A stretch of DNA of 7,619 nt from JBEAUL01 sp041161475 (GTDB lineage Bacteria; Pseudomonadota; Gammaproteobacteria; UBA6186; Azoamicaceae): the NCBI GenBank assembly GCA_041161475.1, contig JBEAUL010000079.1, positions 1-7,619 of the forward strand, in the 5' to 3' direction. The stretch's first letter is position 1. Each line of letters opens with the position of its first letter. Positions 6,993 to 7,619 of the stretch are shown piece after piece. The position numbers were made by a program, and so were the translations under genes. The notes beneath the pieces were generated by a model. The model searched no databases. It saw nothing but the letters and a program-made list of their open reading frames with translations, and was not told where the DNA came from.

Positions 6993-7619
6993 ATTTTTCC
7001 AAATACCTATGCAGTCGCAGCAAGCTTAGTGAGTGTGGTGAATATTGGGGCTTATATTGTCTATTTGCTGATATTACGTCGGCTTATTCGAAGTCCCTGG
7101 CAATTTGCTTGCGTCGGGATATCCTCTGTTGTGGGGATCGCTTTTTGTAATCCGCTGTCGTTAACCATGTTACCCTCTGCATTGGGCTTTCGTTACTTGC
7201 CTAGTATGCTCTTCTTATATTATTTAATCTCTGCTAAGAACGATACAATACCTGATGATAAGTTAAGTAGTAAAACAGCGATTGGATTATTGTATTTAAA
7301 TGCCTTATGGAGTATAGAATCTCTTATTTTTGTTTTGGCTATTGCTGGATTTTATGAATGGATTAAGTATCATGATATTAAGCAAGTGTTCAAAACGCTG
7401 TGTCGTTTATTGTTACGCTTGACAGTGTTTACCCTAGTTTTTTTTGTGATGTATTGGGTATTTTTTAAACAATTTCCTCGATACGATGTTTATCTAGAAT
7501 ATCCTTTTAGTTACTTAACGGGGCGACACGATGAGGGGGCTTTTACAGATAGAGTAGGGTATTTAAGCGATCGTTATTTGTTTTTGTTGCCGATGGCTTT
7601 GGTGAGTTTTGTATTGTTT
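6993..7619 (+). pseudogene. In-frame continuation of the membrane protein beyond the TGA, open at the right edge
   Basis: Directly after the TGA the same frame reads IFPNTYAVAASLVSVVNIGA and stays open for 209 codons without a stop up to the window end. It continues as a membrane protein: likely helices include AVAASLVSVVNIGAYIVYLLIL, QFACVGISSVVGIAF, YLPSMLFLYYLI, NALWSIESLIFVLAIAGFY, LTVFTLVFFVMYWVFF and YLFLLPMALVSFVLF. No Shine-Dalgarno plus start codon near the TGA suggests an independent gene; the first in-frame ATG is at about 7166, inside conserved-looking sequence. I therefore read it as the second part of the 6192 gene, disrupted by one nonsense codon, of at least 476 codons in total. 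Four tryptophans here are encoded by TGG. Family unknown; GT-C-like architecture is only a guess. Confidence 0.65.

Noticed and set aside
6993..7030. Selenocysteine insertion at the TGA
   Set aside because: No stable hairpin of bacterial SECIS type is evident just downstream, and the hydrophobic segment is not a redox site.
6947..7150. 67-codon plus-strand frame spanning the TGA in another frame
   Set aside because: It would imply a frameshift fusion, but the original frame itself stays open after the TGA and encodes better membrane helices, so no frameshift is needed.
1..7619. CRISPR array, insertion sequence, tRNA or phage module
   Set aside because: No regularly spaced repeats, transposase motifs, tRNA cloverleaf or phage-like proteins were seen on either strand.

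Overview
The window looks like ordinary chromosomal DNA of a moderately AT-rich gammaproteobacterium. Gene content and protein style (a two-ATP-cone class I NrdA, an SfcA-type malic enzyme, AT-leaning codon use) would fit the Legionellales/Coxiella neighbourhood. That placement is an inference from general resemblance, not a search result. All tryptophans checked in the intact genes are TGG and all complete genes end in TAA, so the standard code applies.

Layout from left to right. Positions 1-2589 (minus strand) hold the first 863 residues of NrdA, the catalytic subunit of class I ribonucleotide reductase, whose C-terminus lies beyond the left edge. A 271-bp divergent intergenic region (2590-2860) carries a candidate pair of NrdR boxes and several ACCCA/TGGGT half-sites. 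A six-helix membrane protein of unknown function follows (2861-3709, plus). A TetR-type repressor (3738-4304, minus) converges on it, with a small AT-rich hairpin between the two stops. A 192-bp divergent region (4305-4496) with repeat elements separates the repressor from an NAD-type malic enzyme (4497-6191, plus). The last gene, a large polytopic membrane protein, starts directly after the malic enzyme stop codon and behind a strong Shine-Dalgarno, so the two are probably co-transcribed and translationally coupled.

The most unusual feature is in that last gene. A TGA at 6990-6992 closes the reading frame after 266 codons, yet the same frame stays open for 209 more codons to the right edge and still encodes membrane helices. 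The simplest reading is a recent nonsense mutation (or a sequencing error) in a gene of at least 476 codons.

Functionally, NrdA supplies deoxynucleotides and the malic enzyme converts malate to pyruvate. The TetR gene is the obvious candidate regulator of the malic enzyme transcription unit and/or itself. I found no RNA gene, CRISPR array, insertion sequence or phage gene, and no evidence of an undescribed multi-gene system.
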